From the NCBI RefSeq assembly GCF_003719305.1, contig NZ_RARC01000019.1:57882-121881 (forward strand): a stretch of DNA of 64,000 bases, given 5' to 3'. The stretch's first letter is position 1, and every line of letters starts with the position of its first letter. The translations under genes were made by a program, and so were the position numbers. Origin of the DNA: Mycolicibacterium stellerae. Lineage in GTDB: Bacteria; Actinomycetota; Actinomycetes; Mycobacteriales; Mycobacteriaceae. Below are positions 40,100 to 48,352 of this stretch, in pieces. The notes under the pieces are model-generated. The model was not told the DNA's origin, searched no databases, and was given only the letters and a program-made list of their open reading frames with translations.

Positions 40100-41482
40100 T
40101 CATTCGGGGTCTGGTCTCCACCGGACGGCGAGCGCCGCGGCGATCAGTGCCGCCGTCCCGGCCGCCGCGACCACGAAGACCCAGCCGCGTCGGACAGTGG
40201 TCAGATCGATGCCGGGCTGATAGATCATCGTCAACACCGCCGTCCCCAGCACTGTTCCCAGCTGGCGGGCGGTGTTGGTCAAGGCGGATCCGGCGCCCCA
40301 CCGATGCGACGGCAGTGCCAGACCGGTGACGGCGGACAGGCTCGGAATGACCAGCCCCACGCCTGCTCCGGTGAGTAGTTGCCCCGGGAGGAAGTCGGCG
40401 ATGTAGTCGGGTGAAGCGCCGACTCGGCACAGCCAGACGACGATCCCGCCTACGTACAAGATCGCTCCGACTGCGGCGACCGCGCCGATTCCCACCTTGC
40501 CGATGAGTCGGCCCGCCACCGTCAACGAGACGATCACCACGACGATCGGGCCCGGTGACAGACACAGGCCAGCCACTGCCGGGGTCTCGCCCCACACGGT
40601 GGTGAGGAACATGACGCTGCCCAGGAGCATCGCCGCGAACGCCGCCGAAAAGATGAGCAAGGCAAGGCAACTCGACCACATCGGCACGACGCGGATGGCA
40701 GCCAAGTCCAGGGCCGGCGAGGGATGGCGCAGCGACCGCCACACCGCCGTCGCCATGGCGCACAGGGCGAAGACTGCGGCCGACACCACCTTGGTAGCCA
40801 TCCAGCCGGCGGTCGGCAGTTCGATCAATGCCCACACCAGCGCCCCGACGCCAAGCATCAGGCTCAGCGCGCCGAACAGATCCGGCACCCCGACGCCGGT
40901 CGTCTTCGTCTTGGCGAGAACCCACGGGCCGGCGGCAAGAGCCAGCAGGCCCAGGGGCACGTTCACGAAGAAGATCCACCGCCAGGACAGTTCGACCAAC
41001 AGACCGCCGACCGGGGGCCCCAGGGCCGCAGCCATCGCGCCCACGGCGGACCAGGTGCTCACGGCGATCGCGCGCCGGGACGCGGGAACGGCCGCCAACA
41101 ACAAAGCGAGGGAACTGGGCATCAGCATCGCTGCGCCGACGGCCTGAACGACACGTGCCCCGACCAGGATGGCGAACGTCCCCGACAGTCCGCAGGCCGC
41201 CGAAGCGACGGTGAACACGACCAAGCCGCACAAGAAGATTCGGCGATGACCGTATCGGTCTCCGAGTCGACCCGCGGGGTTGAGGCACGCCGCGAAGACG
41301 ACGGTGTACCCGTTGAGAATCCACGACATCGCGGCCAGATCGGCATGACCGAATGCCGAGCGGATCTCCGGGAAGGCGATGTTGACGATGAACAGGTCCA
41401 GGTTGGCCAGAAATGCCGCCGCAGAGGCAACGAGGACAGTGGCCGTCGGCCGTAGGGTCGACCCCTGCGCCGTTGCAACCAC
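40100..41482 (-). CDS. MFS transporter, DHA2 (14-TM) family
   Basis: 460 aa with about 14 hydrophobic helices. Family marks: FLANLDLFIVNIAFPEIRSA (motif D1-like), NPAGRLGDRYGHRRIFL (motif A), VVQAVGAAMLMPSSLALLLA, and motif C GALPP-like ALGPPVGGLLVELSWRWIFF with FVNVPLGL. DHA2 exporters use the proton gradient to expel drugs and cationic compounds. Together with the downstream XRE gene and the upstream TetR gene it makes an efflux-type locus. Substrate not predictable from sequence. Confidence 0.93.
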   Translation of the reverse strand: MVATAQGSTLRPTATVLVASAAAFLANLDLFIVNIAFPEIRSAFGHADLAAMSWILNGYTVVFAACLNPAGRLGDRYGHRRIFLCGLVVFTVASAACGLSGTFAILVGARVVQAVGAAMLMPSSLALLLAAVPASRRAIAVSTWSAVGAMAAALGPPVGGLLVELSWRWIFFVNVPLGLLALAAGPWVLAKTKTTGVGVPDLFGALSLMLGVGALVWALIELPTAGWMATKVVSAAVFALCAMATAVWRSLRHPSPALDLAAIRVVPMWSSCLALLIFSAAFAAMLLGSVMFLTTVWGETPAVAGLCLSPGPIVVVIVSLTVAGRLIGKVGIGAVAAVGAILYVGGIVVWLCRVGASPDYIADFLPGQLLTGAGVGLVIPSLSAVTGLALPSHRWGAGSALTNTARQLGTVLGTAVLTMIYQPGIDLTTVRRGWVFVVAAAGTAALIAAALAVRWRPDPE

Positions 41483-41687
41483 GTATGCCTCACGATGTCG
41501 TCCGACGGTGGCCAGTCTGCGGCGAGCACCGTCGCTCGCTCGCTACTGGGTATGGCGAACTATACCTAGATATCCGGCGAACGGCGCAGCGCGGCCCTTG
41601 ACCGCCAGCTGAAAGTCAACGCGTGATCTCAACGGACAGCTCGGCCTCGCCGCACACCCCGACCGCTACATCGCGGTCGAGACGTCA

Positions 41688-42266
41688 TCATGGGCGGCGG
41701 GTGAATTCGGCGAGGGTGACGGTGACGAACACACGAAGCGGGTCAGCCAGTCCGGTGGCCCGGGTACGCGCGATTGCGCCCTCGAAACCGTCGACCAACG
41801 CCGCCGCGAGGTCGGCAGGCTCCGAGGTGGCGGGGATCTCCCCCGCAGCACAGGCTCGAGAAAGCACTGCCGTCAGTGCCTCGATCCACTGCTCGAACCC
41901 GTGGCGAACGGCTGCCCGCAACGCAGGGTAGGAATCGGTGACGCTGTTGCTGAAGGTGCCCAGCAGACAGCCGGCGTCCATCCGCCCCTCTTGGCGTGCG
42001 GCGATCTGGTGCTCGAAGTGCTCGCGCACAGCGTCCACGGCCGAACCCGGCGCGTCGCGTAATGCTTCGAGCTGCAAGGTGCGCACGTAGCGGTGCACAT
42101 GCTCCACGGCGAAGTGCTCCTTGCTGGGAAAGTGGTTGTAGAACGACCCCTTCGGGACACCCGCCGCCGTGACGAGGTCGTGAACGCTGGCACCCTCGAA
42201 CCCGCGCTCGAGCCACACCCCCCTGGTCCGATCGACCAACTGCTCCTTGACGCTCGGCCTACCCAT
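41688..42266 (-). CDS. TetR/AcrR-family regulator
   Basis: 192 aa from ATG 42266 (MGRPSVKEQLVDRTRGVWLE). HTH: RGFEGASVHDLVTAAGVPKG then SFYNHFPSKEHFAVE. C-terminal domain like the TetR_C_11/YcdC group: GRMDAGCLLGTFSNSVTDSY. A palindrome that covers the start codon of the divergent hydrolase gene is its likely operator. The upstream in-frame ATG at 42308 adds an N-terminal tail not shared by the family. Confidence 0.92.
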   Translation of the reverse strand: MGRPSVKEQLVDRTRGVWLERGFEGASVHDLVTAAGVPKGSFYNHFPSKEHFAVEHVHRYVRTLQLEALRDAPGSAVDAVREHFEHQIAARQEGRMDAGCLLGTFSNSVTDSYPALRAAVRHGFEQWIEALTAVLSRACAAGEIPATSEPADLAAALVDGFEGAIARTRATGLADPLRVFVTVTLAEFTRRP

Positions 42267-42296
42267 GTCGTTCGCCCACGAGCGAAACGATAGCTG

Positions 42297-42339
42297 CTGA
42301 CAATTCAAGACGACTGGTCATATACTCAGCATATGACCA
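42297..42339 (+). promoter_or_regulatory. Promoter with TetR-type operator over the start codon
   Basis: CTGACA (42297-42302), 18-bp spacer, TATACT (42321-42326), ATG at 42333: a leaderless promoter. The perfect palindrome TGGTCATAT-actcagc-ATATGACCA (42315-42339) covers the -10, transcription start and initiation codon. Divergent tetR begins at 42266, so both genes can be repressed from here. Confidence 0.75.
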
Positions 42340-43208
42340 CTCACCTGAGAGAACCCGCATTCGACTACCTCCCCTCGTGGACCAACGCGAAGGGTCACTG
42401 GTTCACCCGCGCCGACGGCAGCAGACTTCGGTATGTCGTCACCGGGGACGGACCTCCACTGGTCCTGATGCACACCGTGCGGACCCAGCTGGACTACTTC
42501 CAACGGGTGATTCCGCTGCTCACCGGAAGCTACCGGGTTTACGCCGTGGACTTCCCGGGGATGGGCTGGTCCGACATCCAACCGGGCGCACACTACGACC
42601 ATGCCGACCTGCAGGCGGCCATCGTGGAGTTCGTCCGCGGCCTCGACTTGACCGACGTCACCTTGGCGGGTGAGTCCATGGGCGCGACCATTGCGCTCAC
42701 CGGATCCGTCGAGCTCGGCGAGCGGGTCACCCGGGTGGTGGCCTCCAACACCTACGACTACCCCCAGGGGTTGGAGCGCGCAAATCTCCTGGCGCGGGTC
42801 ATCGTGTCCTCGGTGCGCGCGCCGATCATCGGCCCGACGTTCGCCAGCCTGGAGAACAAGCCCATCGTCAGGGGCATCATGGGTGGCGGATACGCCGACC
42901 CCTCCCGGCTCCCGGCATCGTTCCTCGACGAACTCATGCGGGTGGGAAAGCGACCCGGCTATTCACGCGTCGCCCGCGCGGTATACCGCAACCTCCCGAC
43001 CCTCATCGCTGCGCGGAGCACCTATCCGGCGATCACCGCACCTGTGACGCTCATCTACTCAGACAAGGACTGGTCGCGAAGCGCCGACCGAAAGGCCACC
43101 GCAGCCGCGATCCCCACCGCCACGGTGCGAGAGATCGACAACGCCGGCCACTTCAGTGCACTGGAGAAGCCCCACGCATTTGCCGACGCTCTACTGAGCC
43201 CACGATGA
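42333..43208 (+). CDS. Alpha/beta hydrolase
   Basis: 291 aa. Fold markers: GDGPPLVLMHTVRTQLDYFQ, YAVDFPGMGWSDIQPG, nucleophile elbow LAGESMGATIALTGSVE (Ser), LIYSDKDWSRSADRK (Asp) and IDNAGHFSALEKPHAFADAL (His). Related to haloalkane dehalogenase/epoxide hydrolase-like and C-C hydrolases. The ATG at 42333 is inside the presumed TetR operator. An NmrA-like gene follows 258 nt later on the same strand. Substrate unknown. Confidence 0.92.
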   Translation: MTTHLREPAFDYLPSWTNAKGHWFTRADGSRLRYVVTGDGPPLVLMHTVRTQLDYFQRVIPLLTGSYRVYAVDFPGMGWSDIQPGAHYDHADLQAAIVEFVRGLDLTDVTLAGESMGATIALTGSVELGERVTRVVASNTYDYPQGLERANLLARVIVSSVRAPIIGPTFASLENKPIVRGIMGGGYADPSRLPASFLDELMRVGKRPGYSRVARAVYRNLPTLIAARSTYPAITAPVTLIYSDKDWSRSADRKATAAAIPTATVREIDNAGHFSALEKPHAFADALLSPR

Positions 43209-43466
43209 GTTCCTCCCCGAACGGGGCTCTCGGCAGGGTCGCCCATCGACCGTGAACGACGCGCGGCGACGACACCGAGTGCGAGACCGACTGCACGCCA
43301 ACGGCGTTGAGCCATGCCTGCCGCGATGGAACCCAAACGACCGCGTACGGTGTCGTCGACGTTGCGACCACGCCGCTACCGGTTGCACTCCGGGGCAGTC
43401 TCGCACTCTCGACGCCCCTTTGACTGCCAATTACCCGCCCACGCTGAACATCCAGGGAGACCCTTC

Positions 43467-44387
43467 ATGTCATCCGATCCACTCTTTCTGATCACCGGAG
43501 CTACCGGAAACACCGCTGCACCGACCGTCAAGATCCTTCGCGAGGCCGGGCACCGAGTGCGCGCGTTCGTGCACGTCATCGACCAACGTTCCGAGGCGCT
43601 CGCCGAGATCGGCGCCGAGGTCGTACAGGGTGATCTGCTCGACTTCCACGCGCTAAGCGCGGCAATGGCCGGTGTCGATGCCGCGTACTTCTGCTACCCG
43701 GTTCTCACCGACGGGCTGCTTGCCGGAACCGTGTTATTCGCCCAGGCAGCAAGCGAGGCCGGCGTCGGAGCGGTCGTCAACATGTCCCAGATCTCGGCCC
43801 GCCGGGACGCGAAGAGCAATGCTGCCCAGCAGCATTGGCTGTCGGAACGCCTGTTGGATCGTTCGTCTTTCCTCACGACGCATCTGCGCCCGACGTTCTT
43901 CGCCGAGTGGCTCACCTGGGCGTGGCGCCGCGACGACACCGAAGCAGTGCTACGGCTACCGTTCGGAACGGGACGACATGCTCCAATCGCCGCACACGAT
44001 CAGGCCAATGTCATTGCCGCAATCCTGCAGAATCCCGCCCCGCACGACCGACAGGTCTATCCCCTGGTCGGCGCCAAGGAGCTCGATCACTACGCCATCG
44101 CCGACGAAATCACCGCCACACTGGGAATCACCGTCCGATATGAGCCCCTCGACATCCCGGCGTTCGCGAAGCTGCTGGCCGACAAGGGCGTCAGTGACCA
44201 CTTCGTCCAGCACGTGAGCAACGTCGCCCGGGACTACCAAGACGGCATCTTCTCCGGGGAGAACAACCTTGTCGAGGTCATCAGCGGGCACCCGCCTATG
44301 ACCGTTGCGGACTTCGTCAACGCCAACACCGAGACCTTCACCCACGACGGACCATTTGTTCACCGCGATCAATTGGCCCACCACTGA
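43467..44387 (+). CDS. NmrA-like NAD(P)-binding protein
   Basis: 306 aa from ATG 43467 (MSSDPLFLITGATGNTAAPT). Rossmann loop ITGATGNTAAPTVKIL, then GAEVVQGDLLDFHALSAAM, AYFCYPVLTDGLLAGTVLFA and LRPTFFAEWLTWAWRRDD: NmrA/HSCARG-type atypical SDR, which senses the NAD(P) redox state or acts as a quinone/azo reductase-like enzyme. Lacks the YxxxK pair. A second NmrA-like gene lies at 50942. Frame is open upstream to 43314 but only this start has a ribosome site (GGGAGA). Confidence 0.88.
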   Translation: MSSDPLFLITGATGNTAAPTVKILREAGHRVRAFVHVIDQRSEALAEIGAEVVQGDLLDFHALSAAMAGVDAAYFCYPVLTDGLLAGTVLFAQAASEAGVGAVVNMSQISARRDAKSNAAQQHWLSERLLDRSSFLTTHLRPTFFAEWLTWAWRRDDTEAVLRLPFGTGRHAPIAAHDQANVIAAILQNPAPHDRQVYPLVGAKELDHYAIADEITATLGITVRYEPLDIPAFAKLLADKGVSDHFVQHVSNVARDYQDGIFSGENNLVEVISGHPPMTVADFVNANTETFTHDGPFVHRDQLAHH

Positions 44388-44407
44388 AGGGCACGGCAGA
44401 GCCGCCA

Positions 44408-45255
44408 GTGCAGACGGCATCAGAATCTGGACACCCCCGGCCCGTATTGGTGGTCGACTTCGGCTCGCAGTACGCGCAGCTCATCGCGCGACGCGTCCGC
44501 GAGGCGCGCGTGTACTCGGAGGTGATCCCCCACACCGCGACGATCGACGAGATCAAGGCCAAGGACCCGATGGCTATCGTCCTATCCGGCGGCCCGGCCA
44601 GCGTCTACGCCGACAGCGCACCGCAACTCGACCCCGCCCTGTTCGACCTGGACATCCCGGTGTTCGGGATCTGCTACGGGTTTCAGGCGATGGCGCAGGC
44701 CCTCGGTGGCACCGTCGCGCGGACCGGCACCAGTGAGTACGGCCGCACGGACTTGAAGGTCGTTGGCGGGGAGCTGCATTCCGATCTTCCGGAGAGTCAG
44801 CTTGTGTGGATGAGCCATGGAGATGCGGTGGCGCTGGCACCCGGCGGCTTCGAGGTGGTGGCCACCAGTGCGGGTGCCCCGATCGCGGGGTTCGAGAACC
44901 GCGAGCGGCGTTTGGCCGGGGTGCAGTACCACCCGGAGGTGATGCACACCGTGCATGGGCAGCAGGTGTTGAGCCGATTCCTGCATGACTTCGCGGGCAT
45001 CGACGCGTCGTGGACGCCGGCGAACATAGCCGATGACCTGGTCGATCAGGTTCGTGCGCAGATCGGTGAGGGGCGTGCCGTTTGCGGCTTGTCGGGCGGA
45101 GTGGATTCCGCGGTCGCCGCGGCCTTGGTGCAGCGTGCCATCCCTACGAAGTGCTGGAACGCATTTCGACCAGGATCACCAACGAGGTGCCCAAGGTAAC
45201 CCGGGTCGTCCTCGACGTCACCAGCAAGCCGCCCGGCACCATCGAGTGGGAGTAA
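44408..45255 (+). pseudogene. guaA: guaA remnant: GMP synthase with its ATP-pyrophosphatase core deleted
   Basis: N-terminal glutamine amidotransferase domain is intact: VLVVDFGSQYAQLIARRVRE, nucleophile FGICYGFQAMA (Cys), QYHPEVMHT (His/Glu). The PP-loop starts (CGLSGGVDSAVAAALVQRAI) and then, at about 45142-45145, sequence jumps to the last 36 codons of GMP synthase in another frame (YEVLERISTRITNEVPKV, LDVTSKPPGTIEWE, stop 45255). Roughly 240 codons, including the rest of the ATP-PPase and most of the dimerisation domain, are gone. The product cannot make GMP; an intact guaA should exist elsewhere, so this is a decayed partial duplicate. Confidence 0.9.
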
Positions 45256-45275
45256 TCAGGGCGCATCCCACCCCA

Positions 45276-45342
45276 CGAGACCACGGTTGTCGACGAATCA
45301 GGTCCGTGGAAGGGCCGCATCCTGAAAGCAACCGTGGTCTCG
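45276..45342. repeat. 14-bp inverted repeat after the guaA remnant
   Basis: CGAGACCACGGTTG (45276-45289) and its exact reverse complement CAACCGTGGTCTCG (45329-45342), separated by 39 nt. Could be a long-loop terminator of the guaA transcript or a footprint of a small mobile element. No gene is seen in the loop. Confidence 0.7.
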
Positions 45343-45378
45343 CGCTTCCTGCTGGAACTGCACCGCTCGCAGCAGTCG

Positions 45379-45891
45379 TCAGCGAGCCGCTTCCTCGAAG
45401 ACCGCGACCATCTCTTCGTCCAGCAGTTTCGGAACGTCCGACTCCGAGACCTCGGGGAACTTCCCGAAGAACGCAGACGGCAGATCCAAGTCGATTCGCG
45501 CGTCTTCGCCGTCGCGTTGTGAGACACACACGCGCACCGGCGCGCCGAGTCCGGCAGCGGCGGAATACTTGAACAGTCCACGCGCGATGACCGCGTTGCC
45601 CACGAGGTAGAACTTCGACTCGATGGGTATGCCGGCCAGCCGCATCACTGAGCCTTGCTCGAACTCCCAGAAGATCGAGAACTTGGAGGGCTGCGACGCT
45701 TCGGCGACATACGCCTCCAAGCCTTCTCGGTCATTGCGCGTGACATACTCCATGAGCTTGGGGATCGAAAAGCGTTGCAAATGGTGCTCGATCGCCTCGG
45801 TGATTTCGAAGAAGGACTTCTTCGAGCGAATCGTGACCAGGACGCCCTCAAAGTTCGACAGCGTCTTGGCTTCTGATGTACCGGTGGTCAT
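45379..45891 (-). CDS. DUF302-family protein, paralogue 1
   Basis: 170 aa from ATG 45891 (MTTGTSEAKTLSNFEGVLVT), GGAAG upstream. The core (LVTIRSKKSFFEITEAIEHH, RFSIPKLMEYVTRNDREGLE and FYLVGNAVIARGLFKYSAAA) follows the DUF302 pattern of two beta-alpha units with a central 'GN..ia' loop. DUF302 proteins are small, soluble, of unknown role and are frequently linked with redox or metal stress. This copy is the most divergent of the three here. Divergent from the isomerase-like gene with shared palindromic sites. Confidence 0.72.
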   Translation of the reverse strand: MTTGTSEAKTLSNFEGVLVTIRSKKSFFEITEAIEHHLQRFSIPKLMEYVTRNDREGLEAYVAEASQPSKFSIFWEFEQGSVMRLAGIPIESKFYLVGNAVIARGLFKYSAAAGLGAPVRVCVSQRDGEDARIDLDLPSAFFGKFPEVSESDVPKLLDEEMVAVFEEAAR

Positions 45892-46205
45892 GACTCTTCC
45901 CTTCACTATTGCGTGATAATGCATGCTCCCGCTGGGACAAGGATGCGACCACGTCACCAGCTCTGGGGATACCCCGCCAATCCTGGTATCGGCAGGACCA
46001 GGTTCGGGGGCAACCGAGTCCTCGTCGGGGTCGCACCTGACCTCGCGCGAGGTACCTAGGACGCGAACGCGATCCGTCAAACCACAAGTCGCTCCGTCGA
46101 AATTACGCTCGAATCGGAATCCCATCCGCGAGGGCCGTCCCGTCGGAACGGATTTCCGGAATCAGAAAAGACGGTCGGATGTGGACCGGCCGTTAACAAT
46201 CTGAT

Positions 46206-46251
46206 TATAGGACCCATTTGGGAATAGGACGATTACGTGACGCGTCCTATT
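46206..46251. promoter_or_regulatory. Triple TAGGAC sites in a divergent promoter
   Basis: TATAGGAC (46206-46213) followed by a 29-bp palindrome AATAGGACG-n11-CGTCCTATT (46223-46251). They lie in the 474-nt gap between divergent DUF302 and isomerase-like genes, closer to the latter. The arrangement suits a dimeric regulator. The remainder of 45892-46365 holds no gene I can support. Confidence 0.5.
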
Positions 46252-46365
46252 ACGAAGTGCGGCAGACGGACTGGCCGCTGACATTCCCCAATTTATCGCC
46301 TCGAAGGAAACTTCCTCGACGCACGACTGCGATCAGTCACTGGATCAACGACGAGAGGACGACAG

Positions 46366-47163
46366 ATGAGTAGGGCCGGAATCACCGGAATGAGGCGGGC
46401 AGCACAGGACCTCATCTCCGTAGCCGAGACATTCACCGATCGCGACTGGCAGACGCCGAGCGCAGCCTCCGGGTGGTCGGTGCAAGACGTCGTGACGCAT
46501 GTCGGTTGCCTACTCGGCGACCTCGTCGCTGCGGTAAATCATCAACCGCTACCCGACTTGGGGATTGAGAAGCTCAACGATATCCAAGTCGCCGAACAAC
46601 GGGATCACACTGGTGCCGAGACCATCACAATCCTGAAACATCAGCTCGACCAAGCGCTGGCCGCCTTCGAGCCGTTGCAAGACGAGCCGGCAGCGTCCGC
46701 CGAGACCCAGATGCTGGACCTCGGTTCCTACCCGCTGCACGCGATCGCCGACATGTTCACGTTCGACATGACGACACACTTGCGTTACGACATCCTCGCT
46801 CCGCGTGGGCCAATCGACCGCGACGTGCTTGCCTTCGACGAAGTACTGCTCGAACCCTCGATGGCGTGGTTGGTAGCTGGCGTGACAAAGATGCAGCCCG
46901 TGCTCGTCGCCGCCATTGGAGGGCCGCTCCGCCTCGAACTCACCGGTCCGGCCGCACGGGATCTCGTGGTCGGTGTCATCAACGGTGCCATCACCGTGAC
47001 GCCGACGATCGACGTCTGCGCAAACGTTGTTGCGACGATCCGGTCCACGACGGCTGACTTCCTGGCTTGGTCGACCCGACGGGTCGACTGGCGAAATACC
47101 GTCTCCGTTGCCGGCGATCACGTGGCAGCACAACGCTTCTTGAACACACTCAATCTCATCTGA
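46366..47163 (+). CDS. Mycothiol-dependent maleylpyruvate isomerase-family protein
   Basis: 265 aa. DinB-type metal-binding domain: WQTPSAASGWSVQDVVTHVG (first His) and DMTTHLRYDI later; C-terminal SCP2-like region around GPLRLELTGPAARDLVVGVI. This two-domain layout is that of mycobacterial MDMPI-type proteins. Reaction: mycothiol-dependent isomerisation or conjugation, substrate unknown. Followed after 189 nt by a DUF302 gene in the same direction. Confidence 0.88.
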   Translation: MSRAGITGMRRAAQDLISVAETFTDRDWQTPSAASGWSVQDVVTHVGCLLGDLVAAVNHQPLPDLGIEKLNDIQVAEQRDHTGAETITILKHQLDQALAAFEPLQDEPAASAETQMLDLGSYPLHAIADMFTFDMTTHLRYDILAPRGPIDRDVLAFDEVLLEPSMAWLVAGVTKMQPVLVAAIGGPLRLELTGPAARDLVVGVINGAITVTPTIDVCANVVATIRSTTADFLAWSTRRVDWRNTVSVAGDHVAAQRFLNTLNLI

Positions 47164-47352
47164 CGCGATATACCCGTCTTACGACAACGTGCATTCCGAG
47201 AGTTGACGTCGGATGTGAGATGCAGAGGCGATCATGACGACTCTTCAACCGTTTCAGCGCACTTCGACACCTTGACCGTCCATCCATCCACCCAGTGACA
47301 CGGCGATCCCACGCCGCGGCAATGACCAACACCAGCACACCGAGGAGCAATC

Positions 47353-47883
47353 ATGACCACGGCCCGCACGACGAGGACGCAGCACCTCGCGACCCGTCTG
47401 GACATCTCGACCGCCATCCCCTTCGAAACGTTCCTCACAGCCCTGGAGACGGCCGCGCCGAAGTTTCGGCAGGACCGGATCGAAGGCATCGTCAACCGCG
47501 GAGGTACCTGGGACGAGGTGCTGGCCGCGGTCGCGGAGAACGCACCCCACGGGTTGATGGTCTTCGCAACGGTCGACGGCACAGCGCTCATGACACCGGC
47601 GGGACATCACACCCGCGCGGTCGAGTACCTGATCGGCAACCACACGATCGCCGAGCGGATGTTCCGGCACAACCCCCTGACCCTCCTCTACGCCCCCCTG
47701 CGCATCCTCGTCTTCAGTGACGACCGTGGCGACGCCGTGTTCAGCCTCGATCGACCCGGCACGCTGTTTGGCAGCCTGGAGGACCCACGGATCTCTGCCG
47801 TTGGTCGCGAACTCGACGACAAGGTGCGCGGGCTACTGGCAGCCATTGGAGTTGACGTGGAGTCCGCGTCGTTCGACGACTAG
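47353..47883 (+). CDS. DUF302-family protein, paralogue 2
   Basis: 176 aa. Closely related to the gene at 59307: both carry the block EYLIGNHTIAERMFRH and an 'ENAPHGLMVF/NAPHGFMRY' segment, with similar C-termini (RISAVGRELDDKVRGLLAAI). Such sequences are DUF302 proteins of the shorter type. No signal peptide; cytoplasmic. The fixed GNHTIAERMFRH motif suggests a ligand or metal site (two His). Function unknown. The upstream isomerase-like gene and the downstream anti-sigma stub have the same direction. Confidence 0.82.
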   Translation: MTTARTTRTQHLATRLDISTAIPFETFLTALETAAPKFRQDRIEGIVNRGGTWDEVLAAVAENAPHGLMVFATVDGTALMTPAGHHTRAVEYLIGNHTIAERMFRHNPLTLLYAPLRILVFSDDRGDAVFSLDRPGTLFGSLEDPRISAVGRELDDKVRGLLAAIGVDVESASFDD

Positions 47884-48052
47884 CGACCGTGTCGTCAACC
47901 CGCTGCCGCTCAGTGCGCCTCGCGCGTGCGGTGTTGTCCCACAGCCCCGCGCGGCGCCGCGACAACGTTGGATCACGGCCAAACAAGCGGCGACTCAGCG
48001 GAGTAGCCAACCCTGTGTGGTCGTGTTGTACGGCAGCGAAGGACGAACCACG

Positions 48053-48280
48053 GTGGTCGACTCGCTGAATGACACGGTCGAATGCGCCGTCGTAGTCGGC
48101 CTGACGTGGACCTTCCTCGACGGCGAGTGCGCCCCCGCGATGTACGCCAGGTTGTGCCGGCACCTCGCGGGATGCCAAGGCTGCCTGGACCACTACGCAC
48201 TGGAGGGGCGCGTCAAGAACCTCATCGCTACCAAGGGTGGCGGAGAGAAGGCTCCCAAGCGAATCACATGGGGCCCATGA
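48053..48280 (+). pseudogene. Anti-sigma factor stub (RsrA/RshA-like)
   Basis: 75 aa. WTFLDGECAPAMYARLCRHL followed by AGCQGCLDHYALEGRVKNLI and ATKGGGEKAP matches zinc-binding anti-sigma factors of the RsrA/RshA group (SigR/SigH partners), including the HxxxCxxC metal motif. Differences: the Cys normally in 'ATKC' is Gly, the C-terminal arm ends early in unrelated ITWGP, and no ECF sigma gene adjoins. It may still bind zinc but the redox switch pair looks incomplete; I treat it as a degraded copy. A GAAGGA lies before the GTG at 48053. Confidence 0.6.
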
Positions 48281-48352
48281 CGATTGATCGCAAGACGCCG
48301 GATACGCCGATCGTCCCCCACCTCGGCACGCGCGGTAGAGCGGTAGCGCCCA

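Noticed and set aside
40497..41455. 216- and 243-aa + frames over the MFS gene
   Set aside because: Shadows; the minus strand encodes a complete 14-helix transporter.
45033..45572. 179-aa + ORF over the guaA tail
   Set aside because: Runs out of frame with both guaA halves and across the 14-bp inverted repeat; no family match.
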